Of a stretch of DNA of 12,579 nt, positions 1-6,948 are shown one piece after another. Position 1 is the first letter of the stretch; each line of letters opens with the position of its first letter. The position numbers and the translations under genes are program-made. The stretch lies in assembly GCA_959021945.1 (NCBI GenBank), contig CAUEYG010000012.1, forward strand, positions 1-12,579. The letters are read 5' to 3'. The DNA comes from an uncultured Eubacteriales bacterium (lineage in GTDB: Bacteria > Bacillota > Clostridia > Peptostreptococcales > Anaerovoracaceae). The notes under the pieces are model-generated. The model saw nothing but the letters and a program-made list of their open reading frames with translations, ran no database searches and was not told where the DNA came from.

Positions 1-2116
1 CCGGGATAATCGAAACAGCGATCATAAGGGCAACAAAGACAGAGAGGGCGGACGAAACTTTAAACGAGATGGAAATAGGCCTCCAAAACGGGATAATCGC
101 GATAATAATCAAGGAGGAAATCGGCCGCCTAGGAAAGAAAAAGAAAAGCCGGTAGAAACGATTTTAGAAAAGCCATCCTCCCATAAGAAAGGGGATAAAT
201 CAAAGGATAAAGAAAGAGATAAGTTTGCTAAGCTGGAGAGAGGCGGAAAGAAAGGCGGAAAGCCGCAGCCAACTCGTTCCCTGGAAAAGAAAGTGCGCGC
301 CAAGAAGCAGAACAAACCAAAACCAGCGCCGGAACCAGAGGTGGAAGTTGTGGAATTGCCGGCAGGAACCATTGTTATCAATGTTCCGATTACAGTGGCA
401 GGACTTGCAGAACAGATTCAAGTATCCGTTTCCCAGATTATCATGGCTCTCATGAAAATGGGTGTTATGGCCAATGTCAACCAAAATGTGGATGAAGATA
501 CAGTGCTGCTCCTTGCAGAAGAGCTGGGAGTTAGTGTGGCTATTGGCAAAGTTGAACAGGAAGAAGAGGAAGAAGGTCTGGAAACCTTTGAAGATAAAGA
601 AGAAGATTTGAAACCGAGACCTCCGATTATTACCGTAATGGGCCACGTTGACCACGGTAAAACTTCTTTGTTGGATGCCATCAGAAAGACCAATGTTACA
701 GCTTCTGAATCAGGCGGAATTACGCAGCACATTGGTGCTTCCGAAGTAGAGATCAATGGACAGAAGATCGTATTCCTGGATACACCGGGACATGAAGCCT
801 TTACCGCAATGCGGGCAAGAGGCGCTCATACCACAGATATTGCAGTACTGGTAGTTGCTGCCGACGACAGCGTAAAGCCGCAGACCATTGAATCGATCAG
901 CCATGCAAAGGCTGCCGGAGTACCGATTATCGTTGCCATCAATAAGATGGATAAACCAGGGGCAAATCCGGATGTTGTAAAAAAAGACCTGACAGAGCAT
1001 GGAATTTTAGTAGAAGACTGGGGCGGCGACGTAATCAGCGTACCGGTTTCCGCCAAAACAGGAGATGGCATTGTAAATCTTTTGGAAATGATTTTGCTCC
1101 AGGCAGAAGTGTTAGAGCTGAAAGCAAATCCAAACAGACTGGCTATGGGTACAGTACTGGAAGCCAGGCTGGATAAGGCAAAAGGTCCTGTCGCAAGCCT
1201 GTTAGTAATGAACGGCACCCTGAAATCAGGCATGAGCATTGTAGCCGGAACTTGTTCCGGAAAAATCCGTCTGATGACAAACCATAAGGGTGAAAAAATC
1301 AGACAGGCGGGGCCAGCTACAGCTGTTGAAATTTTAGGCCTTACCGATGTTCCCCACGCAGGTGACGAATTCAACGCAGTAAAAGAAGACCGCATTGCAA
1401 GAGAAATTGCTGAAAACAGAAGAGAAAAGAAGAGAGAAGAAGTACTGGCCAGAAATTCCAGCACAACCCTGGAAGAACTGTTCTCCCAGATTCAGGAAGG
1501 GGAAGTGAAAGAACTGAACCTGATCGTAAAAGGCGATGTTCAAGGGTCTGTAGGAGCTATTGTTTCCTCACTGGAAAAACTATCTGCAGAAAATGTGCGG
1601 GTTAAAATCGTACACACTGGCGTAGGTGCTGTGACAGAGTCTGACGTTATGCTAGCTGGAACCTCAGATGCTATTATTATCGGATTTAACGTAAGGCCGA
1701 GCACAACAGTCAGCGCCATGGCAGAGCGTGATAACATCCAGATTCGAACTTATCGGGTAATCTACGATATTCTGGATGATGTAGAAAATGCCATGAAAGG
1801 AATGCTGGACCCTGAATTTAAAGAAGTTGTTCTGGGAACAGTAGAAATAAGAAATACCTTTAAAGTTCCAGGCGTTGGCATTGTAGGAGGCGCTTATGTT
1901 ACAGACGGAAAAGTCATCCGTAATGCAGAAATCAGACTGGTCCGGGATGGTATTGTCATTCACGAAGGTAAGATCGCATCTCTAAAGAGATTTAAAGATG
2001 ATGCAAAAGAAGTAGCGCAGGGTTATGAATGCGGAATTGGCATTGAAAACTACAATGACATTAAAGAGGGCGATGTTATCGAGTGCTTCCACATGGAAGA
2101 AATCAAAAGAGATTAG
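1..2116 (+). CDS. infB: Translation initiation factor IF-2 (5' end outside window)
   Basis: IF-2 is the GTPase that brings initiator fMet-tRNA to the 30S subunit and promotes 50S joining. The frame is open from base 2 to the TAG at 2114-2116, giving 704 visible codons, so the start lies upstream of the window. The first ~120 residues are a low-complexity Lys/Arg/Asn/Gly-rich linker, typical of the disordered N-terminal part of IF-2. An IF2_N-like helical module follows at about residues 124-181 (counted from base 2), then an acidic Glu-rich stretch. The GTPase domain carries all its motifs: P-loop GHVDHGKT (214-221), GGITQHIG switch I, DTPGHEAF (260), NKMD (314) and SAK (350). Domains II, III and IV follow, including the C-terminal fMet-tRNA-binding beta barrel. 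A GTG at 293 is an internal valine codon without a ribosome binding site, not a start. First visible gene of the translation operon, nine bases before rbfA. Confidence 0.98.
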   Translation, partial: RDNRNSDHKGNKDREGGRNFKRDGNRPPKRDNRDNNQGGNRPPRKEKEKPVETILEKPSSHKKGDKSKDKERDKFAKLERGGKKGGKPQPTRSLEKKVRAKKQNKPKPAPEPEVEVVELPAGTIVINVPITVAGLAEQIQVSVSQIIMALMKMGVMANVNQNVDEDTVLLLAEELGVSVAIGKVEQEEEEEGLETFEDKEEDLKPRPPIITVMGHVDHGKTSLLDAIRKTNVTASESGGITQHIGASEVEINGQKIVFLDTPGHEAFTAMRARGAHTTDIAVLVVAADDSVKPQTIESISHAKAAGVPIIVAINKMDKPGANPDVVKKDLTEHGILVEDWGGDVISVPVSAKTGDGIVNLLEMILLQAEVLELKANPNRLAMGTVLEARLDKAKGPVASLLVMNGTLKSGMSIVAGTCSGKIRLMTNHKGEKIRQAGPATAVEILGLTDVPHAGDEFNAVKEDRIAREIAENRREKKREEVLARNSSTTLEELFSQIQEGEVKELNLIVKGDVQGSVGAIVSSLEKLSAENVRVKIVHTGVGAVTESDVMLAGTSDAIIIGFNVRPSTTVSAMAERDNIQIRTYRVIYDILDDVENAMKGMLDPEFKEVVLGTVEIRNTFKVPGVGIVGGAYVTDGKVIRNAEIRLVRDGIVIHEGKIASLKRFKDDAKEVAQGYECGIGIENYNDIKEGDVIECFHMEEIKRD

Positions 2117-2125
2117 GAGACACAT

Positions 2126-2497
2126 ATGGGAAAAGGACATCGGCAGGAACGGCTCGGTGAAGAGATCAGAAAAATTATCAGTGATCTGCTGCTGAGAGAA
2201 CTGAAGGATCCCAGGCTGAGAGCGGAAATGGTAAGTGTAACTGCTGTCAATGTAACATCTGACGGCAGCTATGCCACTGTTTACCTTACAGCTCTGGGCC
2301 TTGGGCCGCAACAGGGAGAAAGCAAAGAACAGCAGGAAGATGTGCTGGCAGCCATGCGTAGCGCCAAAGGGCTCATCAGAAGGGAAATCGGCAAACAGGT
2401 AAAGCTGCGCCATGTACCGGATCTGATCTTTAAAATGGATACCTCCTTAGAATATGGGCGGCATATCGAGGAGATTATCCAAAGTCTTGACAAATAA
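2126..2497 (+). CDS. rbfA: 30S ribosome-binding factor A
   Basis: Cytoplasmic cold-shock-linked factor that binds the free 30S subunit near the 5' end of 16S rRNA (helix 1) and assists late 30S maturation. The 123-residue protein has the usual family length. It opens with the typical basic helix GHRQERLGEEIRKIISDLL followed by LKDPRL, and keeps the single KH-like fold pattern, with a hydrophobic strand around VSVTAVNVTSDGSYATVYL. The later segment RREIGKQVKLRHVPDLIF and the DTSLEYGRHIEEII ending are also characteristic. AGGAGA (2115-2120), overlapping the infB stop, lies six bases before the ATG, so translation is probably coupled to infB. The stop TAA shares its last base with an ATG at 2497. 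Confidence 0.97.
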   Translation: MGKGHRQERLGEEIRKIISDLLLRELKDPRLRAEMVSVTAVNVTSDGSYATVYLTALGLGPQQGESKEQQEDVLAAMRSAKGLIRREIGKQVKLRHVPDLIFKMDTSLEYGRHIEEIIQSLDK

Positions 2498-2508
2498 TGA
2501 GGAGTGAA

Positions 2509-3483
2509 ATGAAGCAAAACAATACCATAACAGAGATTGGGACACAGCTTTTGGCAGCAGATTCTATTCTGCTGTTTCCTCATATTCAGATGGATGGCGA
2601 TGCACTGGGCTCATCTGTGGCCCTGTGCAGAGTGCTGCGGAATACTGGAAAGCAGGCAGCCATCCTTATCGAAGATGAGGTTCCGGAATATTTATGCTTT
2701 CTGGACCAAGGATACTGTGTTACAGAACCCAGGCAGTTTACAGAGCCGGATGTCTGCATGTGCATAGACTGCGGAGAGGTATCTCGTTTTCCAAAACGAA
2801 AAGATCAATTTTTCAGGGGGAAAACAACAATCTGCGTGGATCACCACACCACATCGACTCCTTTTGCAGACTACAATTTTATTGATGGAAAGGCTGCTGC
2901 CACTGCAGAGATCGTTTATAAGCTGATCACCGAAATGGGTCTGGATATTGACCAAGAAGCAGGAGAAGCCATTTTTGCAGGTATCTGCACGGATACCGGC
3001 AATTTTCAATATTCCAACACGACCAAGGAGAGCCACCTTATTACAGCGGCCCTTTATGATGCGGGAATTGATCACGCTAAAGTAGCTGTAGCCCTTTATC
3101 AGAATACGCGCCTGGAAAAACTCCGTATTACAAGCAGAATCTTGGACAATCTGGAACTATTTGCAGAAGGGCAGGCAGCTATGGCTTATGTTACACAGAG
3201 CATGTTAGCGCAAACAGGCGCTGATCTGGATGATGCAGAAGGCATCGTAGAGATGCTGCGCAATATAAAGGGTGTGGAAATTGCCGCATTTGTCAAAGAG
3301 CGGGAAGAAAAACGCTGTAAAGTGAGCATGAGGGCCAAAACCACAGGAAATGTAGCGGAGATCGCAGCTCCCTTTGGCGGCGGCGGGCACGTAAAGGCTG
3401 CAGGCTGTACCATTGAAGAGGAAATCGGTGTTGCCTGTGACAAGCTGAAAGCAGCAATCGAAGAAAGTTTGAGGAAAAAATGA
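2509..3483 (+). CDS. nrnA: DHH-DHHA1 phosphoesterase, nanoRNase/pAp phosphatase (NrnA)
   Basis: NrnA-type enzymes degrade 2-5 nt RNAs to mononucleotides and dephosphorylate 3'-phosphoadenosine 5'-phosphate, finishing RNA turnover in Firmicutes that lack Orn. The DHH domain shows the metal-binding motifs: HIQMDGDALGSS (H25, D29, D31), CIDCGE, and the name-giving DHH in CVDHHTT (111-113). The C-terminal DHHA1 domain has the substrate-binding GGGGHVKAAGC (from G290). The frame extends upstream to an ATG at 2497 that overlaps the rbfA stop (TAATG), but no ribosome binding site precedes that codon. AGGAG at 2500-2504 lies just before the ATG at 2509, so I choose 2509 (324 residues); the alternative adds only MRSE. 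The 3' end overlaps truB by four bases (ATGA). Placement next to rbfA and truB is the standard Firmicute arrangement. Confidence 0.95.
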   Translation: MKQNNTITEIGTQLLAADSILLFPHIQMDGDALGSSVALCRVLRNTGKQAAILIEDEVPEYLCFLDQGYCVTEPRQFTEPDVCMCIDCGEVSRFPKRKDQFFRGKTTICVDHHTTSTPFADYNFIDGKAAATAEIVYKLITEMGLDIDQEAGEAIFAGICTDTGNFQYSNTTKESHLITAALYDAGIDHAKVAVALYQNTRLEKLRITSRILDNLELFAEGQAAMAYVTQSMLAQTGADLDDAEGIVEMLRNIKGVEIAAFVKEREEKRCKVSMRAKTTGNVAEIAAPFGGGGHVKAAGCTIEEEIGVACDKLKAAIEESLRKK

Positions 3484-4445
3484 ACTCCAATATAACAGGG
3501 ATTATTAACGTAAATAAGCCGGCTGATTGGACCTCCCATGATTGCGTGGCTGTCATGCGCCGTGTGCTGGGACTAAAAAGGGTAGGTCATACGGGAACAC
3601 TGGACCCCATGGCTACAGGCGTGCTCCCTATCTGTGCAGGAACAGCTGCAAGGATTATGGAGTACCTTGACCTGGATTTTAAAACCTATCAGTGTGAAAT
3701 GCAATTGGGTCTTGAGTCAGATACCTTGGATATCTGGGGGTCTATTACGAGAGAATCTGATGTTTCAGCAATTACAGAGCAAATGATTCATAAAGCCTTC
3801 GAACCTTTTCACGGCAATATACAGCAGATTCCGCCCAAATATTCAGCATTGAAAGTAGATGGAAAAAAACTATATCAGTATGCCAGAGCAGGAGAAGAAG
3901 TTGAGATCAAACCGCGGCAAGTATTTATTCAAAACCTGTCTGTAGATGAGATTGACTTACAGGAGCATAAAATCATGTGGTCCGTAACCTGTTCAAAAGG
4001 GACTTACATACGGAGTATCTGCAGGGACGTGGGACAAGCCTTGGGATGTGGAGCTGTTATGACAGCTCTTACCAGAGTGAAAAGCGGCGTCTTTGATTTG
4101 GAGCAGGCAGTCGATATTCGCACCTTGCGTGAGATGGACCAAGAAGAAGCAAAGGGTTTATTGCTGCCGCCCGACTATCCGTTGGTCCATTTTGGCAAAG
4201 GAGTGTTAAACAGTGAGAGAGCATCTTACTTTTGCAACGGAGGCCATATTTCATTAAAGGATGTTTTGATCGAAAGGGAACCTGTTTATTCGGAAAAAGA
4301 GCCTCACATTCCTGTGAGAGACGCCTACCGCAGAGCATATAATCTTTACCTGAGGGACAATGGGCGCGACGTATTCTTGGGGGTGGCTTTTTTTAGCAGC
4401 AAATACAAAAAGTTGGTGGCAGATAAGGTTTTTTACAGAGGATAG
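3480..4445 (+). CDS. truB: tRNA pseudouridine(55) synthase
   Basis: Converts U55 of the T-loop to pseudouridine in nearly all elongator tRNAs. The N-terminal signature is complete: INVNKPADWTSHD (9-21) followed by VGHTGTLDPMATGVLPI, where D42 is the catalytic aspartate by family alignment. Other family blocks are KTYQCEMQLGLESDTLD, IQQIPPKYSALKVDGKKLY (the PPxYSAxK motif) and CSKGTYIRSICRDVGQALG. At 321 residues it is slightly longer than the common ~300, with a C-terminal tail resembling a PUA-like RNA-binding extension. The ATG overlaps the nrnA stop as ATGA, with GAGG (3471-3474) five bases upstream, indicating translational coupling. The TAG stop is four bases before ribF. Confidence 0.97.
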   Translation: MNSNITGIINVNKPADWTSHDCVAVMRRVLGLKRVGHTGTLDPMATGVLPICAGTAARIMEYLDLDFKTYQCEMQLGLESDTLDIWGSITRESDVSAITEQMIHKAFEPFHGNIQQIPPKYSALKVDGKKLYQYARAGEEVEIKPRQVFIQNLSVDEIDLQEHKIMWSVTCSKGTYIRSICRDVGQALGCGAVMTALTRVKSGVFDLEQAVDIRTLREMDQEEAKGLLLPPDYPLVHFGKGVLNSERASYFCNGGHISLKDVLIEREPVYSEKEPHIPVRDAYRRAYNLYLRDNGRDVFLGVAFFSSKYKKLVADKVFYRG

Positions 4446-4449
4446 AAAT

Positions 4450-5391
4450 ATGAAGATTTTTAACTCACTTGAAGAAATAGACAATCAGATTGAGGAGACT
4501 GTCGTTGCACTGGGAAATTTTGACGGTGTTCACAAGGGGCACCAGCAGATTATCGCAAGGACTGTAAAAAGTGCAGAGGCAGCAGGTCTGAAAAGCGCAG
4601 TTTTTACTTTTTCCAACCATCCAAAGAACTTGATGGCCGGAGAGATTATTGTGAAAAATATTCTTTATCCTGAAGAAAAAGCTGCTATTATACGGGATTT
4701 AGGCGTAGACTATATGTTTAACATTCCCTTTGGAACAGAGATTTTGACCATGGACCCTGTTGACTTTATTGACCGTCTCCTTTTAGAAAAATTTCATATG
4801 AAACAGGCTTACTGCGGTTTTAATTACCATTTTGGGTATAAGGCTGCAGGCAATGCAGAAGTACTGATGAAAGAAGGGATGAAAAAGGGTTTTGGAATTC
4901 ACATACAGGAACCCTTTGAAATTGACGGCAATTTGGTCAGCAGTACCTTTATTCGAGGTCTCATTGAAAAGGGCCATGTAGACCAGTGTCTGAACTATAT
5001 GGGGCGTCTTTATTCCATTGGCGGTGAAGTGGTTGTAGGAAACAAGCTGGGCAGGACCATTGGCTTCCCAACCTCTAATATTATGATCGACGAGAGTATG
5101 GTGACTCCGCCTAACGGCGTTTATGTTACCTTTTGCACGTACAATGGGGTACGGTATCCCAGCGTGACTAATGTAGGGGTAAAGCCTACCATTGGCACTT
5201 ATCATAAAAATGTAGAAACTCATATTTTTAATTTTGATAAAGAGCTTTACGGCAAAAAGATACGAGTGGAGTTCTTGGAAAAGACCAGAGATGAGCGCAA
5301 GTTTGAAAGCGTGGAGGCGCTGTCCAAGCAAATTACCGATGATTGCATTACAGCCAGATCTTATCACCGGCAGAATGCAGGGAAATATTAA
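4450..5391 (+). CDS. ribF: Bifunctional riboflavin kinase / FAD synthetase
   Basis: Phosphorylates riboflavin to FMN and adenylates FMN to FAD. The N-terminal FAD synthetase domain (nucleotidyltransferase fold) has LGNFDGVHKGHQQI (21-34) with the HxGH signature, TFSNHPK (53-59), GFNYHFGYKAAGN (123-135) and SSTFIRGLI (164-172). The C-terminal riboflavin kinase barrel (~185-313) shows LGRTIGFPTSNI, a PTxN-type flavin/nucleotide motif with Ser in the third position, PPNGVY, NVGVKPTIG, and ETHIFNFD with the catalytic-type Glu (256). The chosen ATG gives 313 residues, the normal family length, with AGAGGA (4437-4442) seven bases upstream. A longer in-frame reading from 4360 adds 30 residues that lie inside truB and show no homology. 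Co-occurrence with truB is the normal Firmicute gene order. Confidence 0.97.
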   Translation: MKIFNSLEEIDNQIEETVVALGNFDGVHKGHQQIIARTVKSAEAAGLKSAVFTFSNHPKNLMAGEIIVKNILYPEEKAAIIRDLGVDYMFNIPFGTEILTMDPVDFIDRLLLEKFHMKQAYCGFNYHFGYKAAGNAEVLMKEGMKKGFGIHIQEPFEIDGNLVSSTFIRGLIEKGHVDQCLNYMGRLYSIGGEVVVGNKLGRTIGFPTSNIMIDESMVTPPNGVYVTFCTYNGVRYPSVTNVGVKPTIGTYHKNVETHIFNFDKELYGKKIRVEFLEKTRDERKFESVEALSKQITDDCITARSYHRQNAGKY

Positions 5392-5421
5392 GATTCATAT
5401 CTTCCAAAGGAGGTTGACAAG

Positions 5422-6423
5422 GTGCAGGAAGCACAAGCAAAGCAGCAGGTCATACAGGCGGGCCGGGAGTTGTCGGTCAGCGGCCTTATTGCCAGGACAT
5501 GGGGAAACGTCAGCTGCCGTTTGAATGAGGATTATTTTGCTATTACAGCCAGTGGGAGAAATTATATGACATTGACAGAAGAGGAGGTAATCCGTGTCAA
5601 GCTGTCAGACCTTAGTTATGGCAGCCCTATTAGGCCGTCCTCTGAAAAGAAGATTCATCAAGCAGTGTATCAACTGAAACCAGAGGTAGGCTTTGTCATC
5701 CATACACATCAGGACAATGCGTCTGCCCTTTCTGTTATGAAAGCGGACTATTTTGAGCTTGACAAACCCTGGGAGGGAATTGGAAACCGGGTATTTTGCG
5801 CTGAATACGGTCCTCCGGGAACAGAAAAGCTATGTCAAAATACAAAAAAGGCCTTGAAAAAATCCAGTGGAAATGCTGTGATTTTAAAACATCATGGAGC
5901 GCTCTGTTTTGGCCGAAATTATGAAGAGGCCTTTCAGGCTGCTTATAATCTGGAACAGGCCTGCGGCGATTATTTAAAAAGGTTAGATGCTCGTATTATT
6001 AGTAAAAATAAAGGAAACACCAAAGAGCTAGGACAGAGCATCCTATGGAGCCGTAGTCAGGTTGTATTGGATTTTGCCGAAGAAAGCCGAACTATGAAGC
6101 CTTACCTCGATGATTTTGCTCAAATAGCAGGAACAAAAATAAAAGTACTTCCCAAAGATCAAACGCGAGCAGAAGAGGCGGCGGCAAGGGGAAAGACCGT
6201 CATTGTAAAGGGAGTGGGCGCTTTCTGTACAGCCGATACTCTGGAAGATGCAGAGGCCCTTTCCATGATTTTAGAAAAAAACGCCATGGCCTTTTTTGCT
6301 GCCGGGAAATTGGGAGGAAAACCCATAAACCGGCGGGAGTGCATAAAGATGCGCCGCCATTATCTTCATCAATATTCCAAGCTGGCAAAAGTCAGGGAGA
6401 AATCATCAGGACAAAAAACGTAA
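5422..6423 (+). CDS. Class II aldolase/adducin-family protein with degenerate second repeat
   Basis: Zinc-dependent class II aldolases and epimerases (FucA, RhaD, AraD) cleave or isomerise sugar phosphates. This 333-residue protein has the family's N-terminal LIARTWGNVS, ITASGRNY and RPSSEKKIHQAVY with catalytic-type E75, the zinc histidines H94 and H96 in HTHQ, and H158 in LKHHGALCFG. It is longer than the usual ~210-250 residues. The extra C-terminal part contains VIVKGVGAFC (260-269), which aligns with VILKHHGALC (153-162) but lacks the histidines. Double-domain aldolases such as RhaD-dehydrogenase fusions have a comparable non-metal second lobe (recalled, not searched). The start is GTG at 5422, supported by AAAGGAGG (5406-5413) eight bases upstream. 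The 30-base gap after ribF with no terminator suggests co-transcription. The substrate is unknown, and an uncharacterised aldolase here is unexpected among translation genes. Confidence 0.88.
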   Translation: MQEAQAKQQVIQAGRELSVSGLIARTWGNVSCRLNEDYFAITASGRNYMTLTEEEVIRVKLSDLSYGSPIRPSSEKKIHQAVYQLKPEVGFVIHTHQDNASALSVMKADYFELDKPWEGIGNRVFCAEYGPPGTEKLCQNTKKALKKSSGNAVILKHHGALCFGRNYEEAFQAAYNLEQACGDYLKRLDARIISKNKGNTKELGQSILWSRSQVVLDFAEESRTMKPYLDDFAQIAGTKIKVLPKDQTRAEEAAARGKTVIVKGVGAFCTADTLEDAEALSMILEKNAMAFFAAGKLGGKPINRRECIKMRRHYLHQYSKLAKVREKSSGQKT

Positions 6424-6429
6424 AACAAC

Positions 6430-6459
6430 TTGCATAATACCTATGCAGTGTGGTAATAT
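6430..6459 (+). promoter_or_regulatory. Candidate rpsO promoter with palindrome in its spacer
   Basis: TTGCAT (6430-6435) and TAATAT (6454-6459) are separated by 18 bases. The -10-like hexamer is preceded by TGG, giving an extended -10 TGn. The -35 match is weak (3 of 6). The spacer contains a perfect inverted repeat, TGCATA (6431-6436) and TATGCA (6442-6447), with a five-base loop. It could be an operator or simply a small hairpin after the aldolase gene. Placement just ahead of the rpsO leader is what argues for a promoter. Confidence 0.35.
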
Positions 6460-6474
6460 TAGTCGTTGGAAAAA

Positions 6475-6526
6475 TTACCTTTTGCTGAGTTTTACGACGC
6501 TCCGGCGGAGGCCCGGCTGAAGGTGG
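6475..6526 (+). promoter_or_regulatory. Candidate S15 autoregulatory leader RNA
   Basis: Bases 6475-6482 pair with 6519-6526 (eight pairs, three of them G-U), then a U-U mismatch (6483/6518), then GCUG (6484-6487) pairs with CGGC (6514-6517). An inner hairpin CTCC/GGAG (6500-6503/6507-6510) sits at the top. Within the upper stem, G6515-U6486 is followed by G6516-C6485. This is the G-U/G-C tandem that ribosomal protein S15 recognises in 16S helix 22 and in several of its own mRNA leaders. The rpsO ribosome binding site begins eight bases after the stem. Folding was done by hand; the autoregulatory role is inferred. Confidence 0.45.
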
Positions 6527-6548
6527 ATGAAAAAAAGGAGAAAAGAAA

Positions 6549-6815
6549 ATGATCAATCAAGCAAAAAAAGCAGAAATTATTAAAGAGTACCAGTTAAAAG
6601 AAGGGGATACAGGTTCCCCGGAAGTACAGGTTGCTATTCTGACTTACAGAATCAATGACCTGAACGAGCACCTGAAGGTGCATAAAAAGGACCACCATTC
6701 CAGAAGAGGGCTTTTGAAGATGGTAGGTCAGAGAAGAAACCTTCTTAATTACCTGAAGGAAAAGGATCTGGAAAGATACAGAAGCCTTATTTCTCGTTTA
6801 GGATTAAGAAAATAA
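6549..6815 (+). CDS. rpsO: 30S ribosomal protein S15
   Basis: Primary-binding ribosomal protein that recognises the 16S rRNA helix 20-21-22 junction and forms an intersubunit bridge. The 88-residue length is exact for the family. Diagnostic segments are AEIIKEYQLKEGDTGSPEVQ, then HLKVHKKDHHSRRGLL, MVGQRRNLLNYLK and the C-terminal RYRSLISRLGLRK. The ATG is preceded by AAAGGAG (6534-6540) at an eight-base spacing. A 125-base leader separates it from the aldolase gene; it carries a candidate promoter and an S15-type RNA stem. A strong terminator follows directly, so rpsO is probably often transcribed as a single gene, with limited readthrough into pnp. Confidence 0.98.
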   Translation: MINQAKKAEIIKEYQLKEGDTGSPEVQVAILTYRINDLNEHLKVHKKDHHSRRGLLKMVGQRRNLLNYLKEKDLERYRSLISRLGLRK

Positions 6816-6830
6816 AAATGAAAAGAAATA

Positions 6831-6863
6831 CAAGCGGGAGAATCTGCTCCCGCTTGATTTTTT
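6831..6863 (+). terminator. Factor-independent terminator after rpsO
   Basis: A perfect ten-base inverted repeat, CAAGCGGGAG (6831-6840) and CTCCCGCTTG (6847-6856), encloses the six-base loop AATCTG and is followed by ATTTTTT. The GC-rich stem plus T run is a textbook intrinsic terminator. It lies 15 bases after the rpsO stop and divides rpsO from pnp. Confidence 0.95.
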
Positions 6864-6948
6864 AATGTGCAGGCAATATAGCAAAAGAGCGGTATTGGTG
6901 CAGAGTAGTAGATTTAGAGGAAATGATATTAACAGGAGGTAGTTGTTA

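Noticed and set aside
293..295. GTG as start of infB
   Set aside because: The frame is open upstream to base 2 and encodes the usual basic IF-2 linker. No ribosome binding site precedes the GTG, so it is an internal valine codon.
826..1464. Long minus-strand frame antisense to infB
   Set aside because: It lies wholly within the conserved IF-2 GTPase and following domains. The Ser/Phe/Thr-rich product has no recognisable motif, so it is a shadow frame.
4360..4449. Upstream extension of ribF
   Set aside because: The 30 added residues lie in another frame of truB, are not RibF-like, and would replace a well-placed start with a good ribosome binding site at 4450.
6943..6948. TTG start for pnp two codons before the ATG
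   Set aside because: It would be only three bases from AGGAGG. The ATG at 6949 is nine bases away and gives the standard N-terminus MKFTDYRTFK.
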